Below, in pieces: positions 52,774-62,992 of a stretch of DNA of 64,000 nt (positions are counted from its first letter, which is position 1; each line of letters starts with the position of its first letter). The DNA lies in assembly GCF_000379765.1 (NCBI RefSeq), contig NZ_KB903430.1, forward strand, positions 220,945 to 284,944, given 5' to 3'. The translations under genes and the position numbers were made by a program. This DNA comes from Flexithrix dorotheae DSM 6795. GTDB lineage: Bacteria > Bacteroidota > Bacteroidia > Cytophagales > Flammeovirgaceae. Under the pieces are notes generated by a model. It was given only the letters and a program-made list of their open reading frames with translations, was not told the origin of the DNA and searched no databases.

Positions 52774-54753
52774 TTACGGCTGAACCATCTCGCCACTGTC
52801 CATCCATATATCATTTTTGGAATTTACATCCGGTAACATCCTGTCCGGATCAAGTTGTACAGATTTTATTTTGCTTGTACTTTTATATTGAAAAGTCCAT
52901 TTGTTCCCCCTTTGCCATATTTCTACAGGCAAATTTACTCGTCCGGTATTTCCATTTTCTTCCTTAATTTCCACCACAACTGGCATTACCAATTCACCAT
53001 TGTTACTAATAGAAATAATCGCACCGTCTTCTGGATTTTCTCTGATATATGAGATATTTTCTACCCCCTGATCCAGGGTGCTGTTTGAATAAAACCATCC
53101 TCTCCAGAACCAGTCAAGTTCTTCTCCTGCGCCATTCTCCATTGCATTGAAAAAGTCTATGGGAGTTGGATGTTTGTAAGCCCAGTTTTGAATATAATTT
53201 TTAAAAGCAAAGTCGAATCTTTCCGGACCTAAAATAACTTCCCTTAATAGATAAAGCCCAATTGCAGGCTTGCGGTAAGCAATAAATCCTAAATTATATG
53301 TTTGAGAAACATCTGGAAAGGTATTAATACTTTCACGGGAAGGAGCAGTTAAAAAATATGCATTTCCCCTTACATTATCCAGCGAAGACGGGTACTCATT
53401 CCCATTAAAAGCGACAGTACTATAATGGTTAATAAAGGTATTAAAACCTTCATCCATCCAGGGATAAAGCCGTTCATTACTGCCCACAATCATGGGAAAC
53501 CAATTATGACCAAACTCATGGTCAGTTACATCCCAAAGACTCCCTCTGGTAGCCCTCCAACTACAAAATGATACTCCGGGATATTCCATACCTCCCACAA
53601 TTCCGGCCACATTCACAGCAGCTGGATAAGGATATTCAAACCACATCTTTGAATTAAACTCTATGGAAGCTTTAGTATATTCAGTTGACCTTCCCCAGGC
53701 ATTATTTCCATAACTTTCCTTTGGATAAACAGACATCGCCATGCAAGACTTTCCTTCTGAAAGATTAATTCTGGCAGCATCCCAAATAAAACTTTTAGTA
53801 GATGCCCATGCCACATCTCTGGAATTTGACATTTTAAAATGCCAGGTTAATGTCCCTTCCTCCGCTGGCCTTGTAAGTTTAAAATTATCAATTTCTTTTG
53901 GCCCTACAATCATTACCGTTTCATCACTTTCAGAGGCCTTCTCTAATCTTTTTATGAGAGTGGTCGTTAAAACTTCTTCAGGATTTTGAAGTTCACCCGA
54001 CCCTACCACAATATGGTCATAAGGGACAGTTATTTTATAGTCAAAATCTCCATACTCCAGGTAAAACTCACCAGACCCAAGGTATGGCTCATTATTCCAC
54101 CCTTTCACATCGTCATAAACAGCCATTCTGGGATACCATTGAGCCATTTCATAAAGCCTGCCTTTCTTGGTCACCAGTCGTCCCATTCTATCAGCACCGT
54201 ATTCCGGGACTTTGTAAGAGAATGCTATGGAAATGTTGATATTTCCTCCATTAGCTACCAACGCTTTTGGTAACCTGAGCTGCATTCGGGTATCATTAAT
54301 AACTTTCTGAGGCTCAGCGGTTTCCCCATCATTATATTTCACTTCAACCTGGCCAATTTTATATCCTCCTGCGTAGTCTCCTACCCATCTCCCACCATTC
54401 ATTGGCATTGTAAGAGATCCTCTGGATTCTTTAGAAAACTTATTTTGATCCAGTTGTAACCATAAAAAATTCAAGGAATGGGGGCTGTTGTTGGTATAGC
54501 TAATGTTAACATTTCCACTAATTAAATGATTTTCCTCATCCAGTTCCACAGCTATGGAATAATCAGCTTTATTCTGCCAGTATTTTTCACCAGGCACCCC
54601 TAGTGCTGCCCGGTAAGGATTGCCTTGCCACTCAAATAGTGGCGCAAATAACTTTTGGTTGGTTTCCTCAGCTTTCTGGGAAAATACAGGAGAAAAACTA
54701 AAAATTATGAATACAGTAATAAGAATTTTATTAATAAGGGAGTTACTTATCAT
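52774..54753 (-). CDS. M1-family metallopeptidase, exported
   Basis: The 659-residue zinc aminopeptidase-like protein has a signal peptide (ends SPVFSQ); the ATG at 54753 is chosen over TTG 54759. VTDHEFGHNWFPMIVGSNER near 408-427 contains HExxH, with the third zinc ligand Glu in YPWMDEGFNTFINHY. VGGMEYPGVSFCSW upstream is the exopeptidase-type GxMEx motif in the form usual for Bacteroidota. An N-terminal beta domain and a C-terminal beta tail complete it. Likely periplasmic or outer-membrane associated; digests peptides from exogenous protein. Possibly co-transcribed with the phosphoesterase gene after it. Confidence 0.93.
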   Translation of the reverse strand: MISNSLINKILITVFIIFSFSPVFSQKAEETNQKLFAPLFEWQGNPYRAALGVPGEKYWQNKADYSIAVELDEENHLISGNVNISYTNNSPHSLNFLWLQLDQNKFSKESRGSLTMPMNGGRWVGDYAGGYKIGQVEVKYNDGETAEPQKVINDTRMQLRLPKALVANGGNINISIAFSYKVPEYGADRMGRLVTKKGRLYEMAQWYPRMAVYDDVKGWNNEPYLGSGEFYLEYGDFDYKITVPYDHIVVGSGELQNPEEVLTTTLIKRLEKASESDETVMIVGPKEIDNFKLTRPAEEGTLTWHFKMSNSRDVAWASTKSFIWDAARINLSEGKSCMAMSVYPKESYGNNAWGRSTEYTKASIEFNSKMWFEYPYPAAVNVAGIVGGMEYPGVSFCSWRATRGSLWDVTDHEFGHNWFPMIVGSNERLYPWMDEGFNTFINHYSTVAFNGNEYPSSLDNVRGNAYFLTAPSRESINTFPDVSQTYNLGFIAYRKPAIGLYLLREVILGPERFDFAFKNYIQNWAYKHPTPIDFFNAMENGAGEELDWFWRGWFYSNSTLDQGVENISYIRENPEDGAIISISNNGELVMPVVVEIKEENGNTGRVNLPVEIWQRGNKWTFQYKSTSKIKSVQLDPDRMLPDVNSKNDIWMDSGEMVQP

Positions 54754-55047
54754 TTTCAATACTCGATTTAATTAAGAAATTGAGGGACTAAAACTTTTAA
54801 CATTATTGGTGTTAGAAGATTTAGCATCCTGGTAATTTTAAAAAATTTGTAATTTTCTAATCAATAATTATTAGCTTGCTGTATCAATTATCCTTCAGAG
54901 TGGGCCCTTTATGGTGAAGTACAACTAATTTTGTAAGGAATAAAATTGTACTAATATTTTGCTCTGGTTTTTAACCTTTCAAAGGTAATCATAAACCTTA
55001 TAATTTTATGGAATCCTTTATCGGAAGTTTAAGCATTTGACTCAAGC

Positions 55048-56283
55048 TTAATCAAAAAGAAGTTTGAAGTAAAATGAAGGTTTTTTTAAATTATTCCGCA
55101 CATCTAGGTCTGTAAGCATACAGGATATAGTTTCCCGAAGGGTTTTATTGGCTGAGGCTTTATTGACCACCCAGCTAAACAACCAGGGGAAATTCAACAA
55201 ATCCTGCATAAACTTGCTTAGCCTCAGTTCCTTCCATATTTTATTATAGGTATACTCATCGTATTTTTTCATGAAAGCTGCGGAAAAATCATTGGCCTCA
55301 ATACATTTTTTGGCGTGTTCTGCGGCATACATTCCACTTGCCATGGCATTTCCTATACCTTCCCCGGTAAAAGGATCAATTAAACTTGCGGCATCACCTA
55401 CCAACATATAATGATCTCCCGAGAGACTCCTTTTTTTCGAACCTAATGGCAACCCGAATCCTTTGGCTTCCTCAATTATTCTGGCATTTTTAAACCTTTC
55501 TTTCAGGTAAGGGACATTCTCTATGGCTTCTTTAAGCTTTTCCTTGAGGTTTATTTTATGTTTGCTGATCTTATCACTTCGCATACCCAGACCTACATTT
55601 GCTTTTCCATTTGGCAAGGGAAATATCCACAAATATCCAGGAAGTAATTCTTTCAAAAAATGTAATTCTATGTAATTCTTTTCATGCATTCCTGAAACGC
55701 CTTCATAGTAAGTTCGGATGCCTGCTACATAGTGCCTTTTTTCCATCTTTATTCCGGACAATTTGGAATACCTGGACAAGGCCCCATTGGCGAAAATCAC
55801 CAGTTTTGATTTAATTTTCACCTTCCCGGAATTATCCTGAAGCAGAGAAAAACCATTTTCTTTTTTAAATTCGGTAATAGAAACACCTTCCAAAACCTTA
55901 ATCAATGGATTGTTCCTGGCTTCTTTAAATAAAAAATAATCAAAATCCATTCTTTTACTCACAAAGCCGGCTGGTAATCCATCCTGAATGGCATCTTCAT
56001 TTTTAAATGGGACATCCAATTGATTGAAATTAGGAGCTACAAACCGGGCTCCCCAGGAATTTAACTGAATGGGTTCCAGGGCAAGCTTTTTATTTAGCTC
56101 CGGATCTAATTTATTCATAATATTTAAAACCCACCCACTAATTCCATCCCCACAGATTTTATCTCTTGGGAAAACATCCTTATCTACCAATACACTGGAA
56201 ATTCCCATTTTGGCAAGAAACATGGCAGCAGATACTCCTCCTGGTCCCGCTCCAACTACACAAACTTCCGTTTCAATCATCAT
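55048..56283 (-). CDS. FAD-dependent reductase, geranylgeranyl-reductase type
   Basis: The 411-residue flavoprotein starts with ETEVCVVGAGPGGVSAAMFL, the Rossmann dinucleotide loop, followed by DKDVFPRDKICGDGISG. A second conserved block, YMLVGDAASLIDPFTGEGIG near 290-309, binds FAD. These match the geranylgeranyl reductase/halogenase-like family; members saturate isoprenoid chains or oxidise other lipids. Two ATG codons in a row begin the gene, either of which works. Cytosolic or membrane-peripheral. It stands alone between minus-strand neighbours. Substrate not inferred. Confidence 0.88.
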   Translation of the reverse strand: MMIETEVCVVGAGPGGVSAAMFLAKMGISSVLVDKDVFPRDKICGDGISGWVLNIMNKLDPELNKKLALEPIQLNSWGARFVAPNFNQLDVPFKNEDAIQDGLPAGFVSKRMDFDYFLFKEARNNPLIKVLEGVSITEFKKENGFSLLQDNSGKVKIKSKLVIFANGALSRYSKLSGIKMEKRHYVAGIRTYYEGVSGMHEKNYIELHFLKELLPGYLWIFPLPNGKANVGLGMRSDKISKHKINLKEKLKEAIENVPYLKERFKNARIIEEAKGFGLPLGSKKRSLSGDHYMLVGDAASLIDPFTGEGIGNAMASGMYAAEHAKKCIEANDFSAAFMKKYDEYTYNKIWKELRLSKFMQDLLNFPWLFSWVVNKASANKTLRETISCMLTDLDVRNNLKKPSFYFKLLFD

Positions 56284-56509
56284 TCATTTTTTATTGCAAA
56301 ATATCACCAAAGGCTTAAATCTCGGTGTAAATCACATTATGGCAAAATCAAAAAGGAAATTTTTCAATTAAGAATAGGATTTAGTGATTGCTGAGAAGAA
56401 AAGTAAAAAAGGGCAATGTTTGGAATCAGGTTTTACTATCAACAAAAAATAAAATGCAATAAAAATTAAATGAAAATCTATTTACCCTATCCATAAACTA
56501 TGAATGGAA

Positions 56510-56938
56510 TTAATAGTAAGATAAATTTTTGTTTTCCTTCCCAGTCAATTCCTTTAATTTTTCACATGAAAGCGGCTTCATTATAAAACCTGAAACCCTG
56601 GGGTGTTGTTTGGCCTTTTCAAAATTCTCCCCATACACTGCTGAGGTTAGCATATAAATCTTAATGTCCTTCTTTAAATTACCCAATTCTTCCTGGTAGG
56701 CATCTAGAAATTGCCATCCATTCATAATTGGCAAATTAATATCAAGTAAAATGATATCGGGAAGTTCCTCCGGTTTATTTGAATTACAGGAATCTAGATA
56801 ATCCAGTGCATGAACACCAGAGTTGCAGGAGGTAAAGCTCTTTGCATTTCCAGTGTGGTTAATGAGTTGTTCACATATATAATTATTTATATCATCGTCA
56901 TCTATAGCTAAAAATCGCATCCTTTTCTCCTGGTCCAT
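56510..56938 (-). CDS. Single-domain response regulator
   Basis: The 142-residue protein consists of one receiver domain and nothing else. The acidic pocket is FLAIDDDDINNY near residues 9-20, the phosphoacceptor Asp is in DIILLDINLPIMNGW near 67, the switch Thr/Ser is in YMLTSAV near 97, and the Lys in GFIMKPLS near 122. It lacks an output domain, so it acts through protein contacts, like CheY-like or phosphorelay proteins. No histidine kinase is adjacent. Short receiver-only proteins of this shape are common in Cytophagales. Confidence 0.92.
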   Translation of the reverse strand: MDQEKRMRFLAIDDDDINNYICEQLINHTGNAKSFTSCNSGVHALDYLDSCNSNKPEELPDIILLDINLPIMNGWQFLDAYQEELGNLKKDIKIYMLTSAVYGENFEKAKQHPRVSGFIMKPLSCEKLKELTGKENKNLSYY

Positions 56939-57250
56939 TTGTCTTTATTTCAATAATAATTGGAATACTAATTTTCCAGGTATTAATGCAAATTGTGTTC
57001 TTGATCTCCCTCAGAAATGGCTGAAGAATCTTGAAAAAAAACTCATGTAATAAAAAATTAATTATCAATGGAATAAAAAAAGGTCCCTTTTAAAAATGCT
57101 TCCAAAGTGTAAAAAATTAATATAATCTCTGATAGCTATTTCTTTAAAAAACAAAAAAATCCTTTCAAAAAATTAATTTTTGAAAGGATTTTTAATGAAT
57201 TGACTACTTTAAATTATTTCATCTGACTACAAAATTTTTCTAAAAAATAA
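56939..57250. other. Gene-free gap with a terminator
   Basis: These 312 bases contain the strong terminator at 57155-57193 for the prkA-yeaH-spoVR operon, and upstream sequence of the response regulator. Nothing else is supported. Confidence 0.55.
57155..57193. terminator. 17-bp terminator after the prkA-yeaH-spoVR operon
   Basis: Perfect 17-base arms (57155-57171 and 57177-57193) with a five-base loop and A/T-rich ends on both sides. It lies 58 bases beyond the spoVR stop. Confidence 0.9.
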
Positions 57251-58765
57251 TTAGTCACACTGATAAACCTCTTCGTTAATTCCCAGCTTATTCTTTGAAG
57301 TAAGTTCAACCGGAAACTCCCATAAATACCTTACATGCTCCAGGGTACTTTGGGCCTCTCTTGGATCTAATCTTTTGTCATCTACAATTTGGTGCACTAA
57401 ATGGAGCTTACTTGTAGTATGCAAATCCACCTTATCCACTTGAATATCAGGCACATAAAAAGCTCTTTTATATTGATCACTTAATGCTTCCCTTATTTTT
57501 CTGTACCCTCTTTCATTATGAATCGCACTAATTTCATATTCCTCTTCTTCCTCAAAATCTGCAATTAAAAACAAGCGCATGTCCCGAATAACTTTGGGAG
57601 AAAGATATTGTAAGACAAAACTATCATCCCTAAAATTTTCCATGGCGTAATGCACCTCATCCAGCCAGTTTTTACCTATCAAATTCGGGAACCATTTCCT
57701 GTCCTCTTCTGTAGGATCCTGGCATATTCTTTTAATATCCATAAAAATATTAAACCCTAAGGCATAAGGATTTATTCCTGAAAAATACGGGCTATTAAAT
57801 TCCGGCTGGAAAACTACAGAGCTATGGCTATGAATAAACTCCAGCATAAAACCATCATCAATATATCCCTGCTCAAACATTTCATTGATGATGTGATAGT
57901 GCATAAAAGTGGCAAACCCTTCATTCATTACCTTGGTCATACCCTGAGGATAAAAATATTGAGCCACTTTCCGAACTATTCTAATTAATTCTCTTTTCCA
58001 GATCGGAAGTGTAGGAGCATTTTTCTCTATGAAATAAAGGATGTTTTCTTCCGGTTCTATTGGAAACTTAGCATGTTCCTCATCTTCCTTTTTCTGTGGA
58101 ATCAGGTCTACAGGAAGTGTACGCCATAATTCATTGTAATTTTGCCTTTTTACATCAGCCAGCCTTTTCAATCGATTCCGCTCTCTTGTGGCAGAAAGCT
58201 TCTGAGGTTTTTTATACTTATCTACACCATGATTCATGAGGGCATGACAGGCGTCCAACACCGCCTCTACTTCCCCATGGCTAAAGTCTTCTTCACAACG
58301 CAACACATAATCCCTTGCAAAAACCATATAATCAATAATTGAATCAGCAGAGGTCCAATCTTTGAACATATAGTTATTTTTAAAAAAAGCATTGTGACCC
58401 TGGCAGGCATGGGCAATTACCAACACCATCATGGTGGTGGAATTATTTTCCATATTATAGCTAATACAGGGATTAGAATTAATCACCATTTCATAGGATA
58501 ACGCCTGCCTTCCTTTGGAATAATTATTTTGATTTACAACGAAATCTTTCCCAAATTTCCAGTATGGGTAAGAGGTCGGCAAACCAATAAGAGAATAGGC
58601 ATCCAGCATCTGTTCGGATGTCACAATCTCAATTTGATTAGGATAGGTGGATAACTTAAACTTTTCCCTCCCAATTTTACTGGTAATTTCATCCGCAGCC
58701 TTTAGCGTTTCATATTCCCAGTTTGAAGATGAAAATAATTTTTTATAATGTTCTTTATTCTCCAT
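57251..58765 (-). CDS. SpoVR-family protein
   Basis: The 504-residue cytosolic protein is a homologue of SpoVR/YcgB. FWKFGKDFVVNQ-like PYWKFGKDFVVNQN, AHACQGHNAFFKNNYMFKDW, MNEGFATFMHYHIINEMFEQ and GINPYALGFNIFMDIKRIC are conserved blocks of the family. Biochemistry unknown; it is needed for spore cortex formation in Bacillus and is a stationary-phase gene in enterobacteria. Third and last gene of the operon with prkA and yeaH, 141 bases after yeaH. Such operons occur in non-spore-formers, where they are linked to stress survival. Confidence 0.95.
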   Translation of the reverse strand: MENKEHYKKLFSSSNWEYETLKAADEITSKIGREKFKLSTYPNQIEIVTSEQMLDAYSLIGLPTSYPYWKFGKDFVVNQNNYSKGRQALSYEMVINSNPCISYNMENNSTTMMVLVIAHACQGHNAFFKNNYMFKDWTSADSIIDYMVFARDYVLRCEEDFSHGEVEAVLDACHALMNHGVDKYKKPQKLSATRERNRLKRLADVKRQNYNELWRTLPVDLIPQKKEDEEHAKFPIEPEENILYFIEKNAPTLPIWKRELIRIVRKVAQYFYPQGMTKVMNEGFATFMHYHIINEMFEQGYIDDGFMLEFIHSHSSVVFQPEFNSPYFSGINPYALGFNIFMDIKRICQDPTEEDRKWFPNLIGKNWLDEVHYAMENFRDDSFVLQYLSPKVIRDMRLFLIADFEEEEEYEISAIHNERGYRKIREALSDQYKRAFYVPDIQVDKVDLHTTSKLHLVHQIVDDKRLDPREAQSTLEHVRYLWEFPVELTSKNKLGINEEVYQCD

Positions 58766-58906
58766 AGCTTTCTATAAAAATAACCAATTTCACAGAGAAG
58801 TTAATCTGTTGGTTATGGAATATGGCTTAGTTAAACTAAATAATAAGGTGAAACCGATTTTCTAACACTAAAGTGTCAGCACCATCAATTGAAACTAAAA
58901 ATACAC

Positions 58907-60175
58907 TTAACTTTCTTCCAAAACTTTATTTTTTCTGAAAAGCCCTTTAAAAACCGGCCAGATCTGACTCACATCGTAAATATTTCGCATCGAAAATTGG
59001 GCTTTTTCTTTAAATCTTGAATAAACCTGCCAGAGAGAACCATCAATATCATGATCATTTATCTCCAGATAGGCCATATATTGAATTACAGGCAACAAAT
59101 CTCTTTCTACAATTCTTCCACAATCCACCGCATCTCTATCCGACCATACATCACCATCAGTAGCCTGGCAACAATAGATATTCCATTGGTCCACATCGTA
59201 TCTTTCCCTTATGATTTTATGCATCAGCTCCAATGAAGGTGCCACAACAGTCCCTCCACTTTCCCTTGAATTAAAAAACTCTTCTTCATCCACCTCTTTG
59301 GCAACCGTATGATGACGGATAAAGACAATTTCTACATTTTTGTATTGCTTGGTGAGAAAAATATAAAGTAATGTAAAAAAACGTTTGGCAATGTCCTTCT
59401 CATGAAACCCCATAGAGGCCGAAACATCCATAATGCAAAACATTACCGCAGATGTTGTAGGCAAAGGCACCTTTTCGAAATTATTATACCTCAAATCAAC
59501 CTCTTCGAAAAATGGAATAGTCCTCATGTGCTTCTTTCTCTCTTCTAGTTCATCCTGAAGCATCTTTTTCTTTTCCTTATCCTTTTCCTTTTTAATTTTT
59601 TCTTCAAGCTCTTTTATCTTCTGCTGAAAAGCCCCTTTAAGAGCAATTTGCCTTGCCAGTGATTGCTGGTAACTGGTCTTTACATTAAGTCTGGATGGAA
59701 CACCGTATTTCACATAACCTGCCCTTCTATTCTTAAAACTATCAGTACTCTGCATGTACTTCTTAACCATATTCGGCAGTTCCAAATCTTCAAAAAAATA
59801 GGCCAGGAATTCCTCTCTGGAAAGTTCTACTACAAACTCATCCTCTGTAATTTCAGGACTATTTGATCCCTTTCCTCTTCCACTTCCTCTGCCCTGCTTG
59901 GGTTTTGGCACCCTGTCTCCTTCCACAAACTTATCATTGCCTGGTCTTACAATATTTTTATTCCCAGAACCAGGATCATGGCTAAAACTGTGTTCTTTTA
60001 TCCCTTTGACAGGCACCTTCACTTTCCCCCCATTATGGCTGTCTTTTATTTTTTCCTGGCTTAAAATCTCAGGAAGGGCCTTTTTGATCTGGCCTTCTAC
60101 CCTCTTCAAAAACTTTTGCCGGTTATTTAGGGATTTCCCTTTTGAATTTTTCCGCCTATCAATAATATTCGACAT
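58907..60175 (-). CDS. yeaH: YeaH/YhbH-family DUF444 protein
   Basis: The 422-residue protein of the DUF444 family has a basic, disordered-looking N-terminus (residues 1-110, many Lys/Gly) and a von Willebrand A-like domain. In that domain, FCIMDVSASMGFHEKDIAKR near 245-264 is the metal-ion-dependent site DxSxS. FIRHHTVAKEVDEEEFFNSR and GGTVVAPSLELMHKII follow. It is the middle gene of the operon, 119 bases after prkA. The partner of the PrkA kinase in the same stress system; its exact role is not known. Cytosolic. Confidence 0.94.
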   Translation of the reverse strand: MSNIIDRRKNSKGKSLNNRQKFLKRVEGQIKKALPEILSQEKIKDSHNGGKVKVPVKGIKEHSFSHDPGSGNKNIVRPGNDKFVEGDRVPKPKQGRGSGRGKGSNSPEITEDEFVVELSREEFLAYFFEDLELPNMVKKYMQSTDSFKNRRAGYVKYGVPSRLNVKTSYQQSLARQIALKGAFQQKIKELEEKIKKEKDKEKKKMLQDELEERKKHMRTIPFFEEVDLRYNNFEKVPLPTTSAVMFCIMDVSASMGFHEKDIAKRFFTLLYIFLTKQYKNVEIVFIRHHTVAKEVDEEEFFNSRESGGTVVAPSLELMHKIIRERYDVDQWNIYCCQATDGDVWSDRDAVDCGRIVERDLLPVIQYMAYLEINDHDIDGSLWQVYSRFKEKAQFSMRNIYDVSQIWPVFKGLFRKNKVLEES

Positions 60176-60294
60176 CCTATCAGTTTTTTTAATATTTGAA
60201 CACTAAGTCAATGTTTTTGACTACAGACCCTTTTCTCAAAAAAGGAAATTAGAAGTAAGAACACTTTCTCTGTTCTTACTTCCGGCAAACTAAC

Positions 60295-62223
60295 TTATGA
60301 CATTGTCTTTCTGACTCTCATAAACCAATCCACCAATATTCTTATCTGTTTATCGGTATACCCTCTTTCTTTCATCCTTTTCGTAAAATCTTTATGCTTT
60401 TTCTCGTCATCTTTATTTGATTTTACATTGAATGAAATTACTGGTAACAAATCTTCAGTGTTAGTGAAAATCTTTTTCTCAATTACATTTTTAATTTTTT
60501 CATAGGCATCCCAATGAGGCATATTACCTTCATTATTAGCCTTATACCTAAGCGTAAAATTGGTAACCTCTGCCCTAAAGTCTTTTGGATTGGCTATACC
60601 TGCAGGTTTTTCAATTTTTTCAAGTTCCTCATTCAGTATCCTTCTGTCCAGTATTTCTCCAGAATCAGGATCTCGATAATCATTTCGTTGCATCCAGTAA
60701 TCGGCATAGATCACATACTTTTCAAAAATATTCTGTCCATAAGTTTGGTACGACTCTATATAAGCTTTCTGGATTTCATCGGCAATAAACTCTGCATACT
60801 TACTGGCCAGAATAGATTTTACATAATTCAGGTATTTCTCTTCAGTTTCTGCATCAAGTTGCGACTTCACAATCTCTTGTTCCAAAACATATAAAAGGTG
60901 AACAGGGTTTGCGGCAATCTCCTCAGCATCGTAATTAAACACCTTGGATAAAACTTTAAATGCAAATCTTGTGGAAGTACCAGCCATTCCCTCATTAATT
61001 CCAGCCTCATCTCTATATTCTTGTATAGATTTAGCATTCGGATCGGTCTCCTTTAAAGTTTCCCCGTTATATACTCTTAATTTTGAATAAATATTGGAAT
61101 TTTCAGGTTCTTTTATTCTTGTAAGCACAGAAAACTGAGCCAGTAACTCAAGAGTCTTAGGCGCACAAATAGAATCCCTTAGAGAACTTTCCCTGATAAG
61201 TTTTTTATAGATTTTAACTTCCTCATCTACTCTGAGACAATAAGGAACCTGTACTTTGTAAATCCTGTCAAGGAAGGCCTCATTTTTCTTATCATTGGTA
61301 AATTTTGCCCATTCCGATTCATTTGAGTGAGCCAGAATTATTCCATCGAAAGGAATAGCACCTATTGGTTCCGTTCCTTTATAGTTGTTTTCCTGAGTTG
61401 CAGTAAGAAGCGGGTTTAAAACTTTAATTGGCGCTTTAAACATCTCTACAAATTCCAATATCCCCTGATTGGCAAGGCATAGTCCTCCTGTATAGGAATA
61501 AGCATCAGGATCACTTTGCTGAAAATCGGCTAGCTTCCTGATATCTACTTTACCCACAAGGGTTGAAATATCCTGATTATTTTCATCACCTGGTTCAGTT
61601 TTGGCCACTGAAATCTGATGTTGAATAGAAGGATAAAGTTTTACAACCTTAAAATTATTGACATCCCCATGAAACTCCCTCAGTCTCTTCGAGGCCCAGG
61701 GGCTCATACACATAGGTACATATCTTGTGGGAATTCCATATTCATCCTCCATTTCACTTTTATAGTCGGCAAATAGGCCAAGGGGACTTTCATAAACAGG
61801 ACTCAACTGGTGCCCTGCCTTCAATACATATATAGGGTTTTGCTGAACCAACTCTTTAAGTTTTTCAGCAAGAGAACTCTTCCCACCGCCTACAGGACCC
61901 ATTAAATACAGGATTTGCTTCTTCTCCTCCAATCCTTGAGCAGAATGTCGGAAATAGGAAACAATTTGTTCAATGGTAGTTTCCATTCCATAGAATTCCT
62001 TAAAAGCCGGATAAATTTTTATGGTTTTATTCGAAAAAATCCTGCTTAAAGCCGGGTCCTCTCTGGTATCCAGTTGTTCCGGTTCACCAATGGCAGCTAG
62101 CATTCTTTCTGCCGGCTTGGCATATACACTAGGATCTTTTTTACACAATTCAAGGTATTCTGAAACTGAAATTTCATTTACATCGGTACTGTAATTGGTT
62201 TTAATCTTATCTAATACACCCAT
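60295..62223 (-). CDS. yeaG: PrkA/YeaG serine protein kinase
   Basis: The 642-residue AAA-type ATPase fused to a kinase-like region is a homologue of PrkA/YeaG. Walker A is MGPVGGGKSSLAEKL near residues 107-121. Other blocks typical of the family: AFKEFYGMETTIEQIVSYFR, GGLCLANQGILEFVEMFKAP, IILAHSNESEWAKF and FLDRIYKVQVPYCLRVDEEV. The C-terminal PrkA domain (about 400-640) completes it. It is the first gene of the operon with yeaH and spoVR, as in E. coli and Bacillus. PrkA-type kinases act in nitrogen-limitation and stationary-phase adaptation; the target here is unknown. Confidence 0.95.
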   Translation of the reverse strand: MGVLDKIKTNYSTDVNEISVSEYLELCKKDPSVYAKPAERMLAAIGEPEQLDTREDPALSRIFSNKTIKIYPAFKEFYGMETTIEQIVSYFRHSAQGLEEKKQILYLMGPVGGGKSSLAEKLKELVQQNPIYVLKAGHQLSPVYESPLGLFADYKSEMEDEYGIPTRYVPMCMSPWASKRLREFHGDVNNFKVVKLYPSIQHQISVAKTEPGDENNQDISTLVGKVDIRKLADFQQSDPDAYSYTGGLCLANQGILEFVEMFKAPIKVLNPLLTATQENNYKGTEPIGAIPFDGIILAHSNESEWAKFTNDKKNEAFLDRIYKVQVPYCLRVDEEVKIYKKLIRESSLRDSICAPKTLELLAQFSVLTRIKEPENSNIYSKLRVYNGETLKETDPNAKSIQEYRDEAGINEGMAGTSTRFAFKVLSKVFNYDAEEIAANPVHLLYVLEQEIVKSQLDAETEEKYLNYVKSILASKYAEFIADEIQKAYIESYQTYGQNIFEKYVIYADYWMQRNDYRDPDSGEILDRRILNEELEKIEKPAGIANPKDFRAEVTNFTLRYKANNEGNMPHWDAYEKIKNVIEKKIFTNTEDLLPVISFNVKSNKDDEKKHKDFTKRMKERGYTDKQIRILVDWFMRVRKTMS

Positions 62224-62992
62224 AATTAATATTTTGATTTATAAAATTGACTTCAATAAAAACCTTTTTAATTGAATCGTAAATTCAAATATTGTTTGTC
62301 AGTTTAATAGGGATTTAAATATTTACTTTAAAAAATCTACCAAAAGGTAGTTGTAATGACTAAAAGTAACTTTCTTGGTATTTTTACCCTGGTGTTGGGA
62401 ATAGTTTATTAGTAAATTAAAAAATTAGAAAGTAGTTGTAATATAAATTTTGTAGAATTTACAATGAAAACATTTAACAATCTTTTTGATTATCGACTAT
62501 TTAGTACACAAAAAAGTTTGATACAATTTTTCAAAGAACTTGGGCGAAGGAATACAGCCTGATTTATTTAGTAATCTTATTTTAAATTTCGCCCCTGATG
62601 GTTTGTCTTGAAGGTTTTTAGCACAATTATTTTCAATACTTATGCTAAATTTAATCTAAAAATTCAAAATCATTTACCTAATTAAGGTAAATTATAGTGA
62701 AAACATTGGCTATAACCTAAAATTTCACAGGAAATAAATATCCCGATATTACGACTATAGCATATAAAAAAAAGTTAATTCGATAAAAATTATTACATGG
62801 TAATAACAACATTCCAAATAAAAATATTCAAACTTTTATTAAAAACAACAAAAAAAGCAAACAGTTTTAACTTTAAACCATTTGCTTCTTTCCCCTTTTT
62901 GTAATCCTGATTCTATAATTAAACCGGCTCTGTGCTAACTTTTTCGTTATAAGTAGATCAAAATATTTTTAATTAATTGCACTCCCATTTTA
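62224..62992. other. Gene-free region upstream of the prkA operon
   Basis: These 769 AT-rich bases separate prkA from the SiaB-like gene; both are on the minus strand. Near 62855-62890 lies the probable terminator of the latter. Two short direct repeats (GTAGTTGTAAT-like at about 62348 and 62432) are seen 84 bases apart and could be regulator sites. I find no sigma-54 box and no credible small gene. Confidence 0.5.
62855..62887 (-). terminator. Terminator after the SiaB-like gene
   Basis: AAGCAAA (62855-62861) pairs with TTTGCTT (62881-62887), the stem extended by a partly mismatched inner helix; on the minus strand it is followed by a T-run. It lies about 106 bases beyond the stop codon. 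Confidence 0.6.

Noticed and set aside
62224-62992. Sigma-54 promoter for prkA, as in enterobacteria
   Set aside because: No TGGCAC-N5-TTGC-type element is present on the minus strand in this region.
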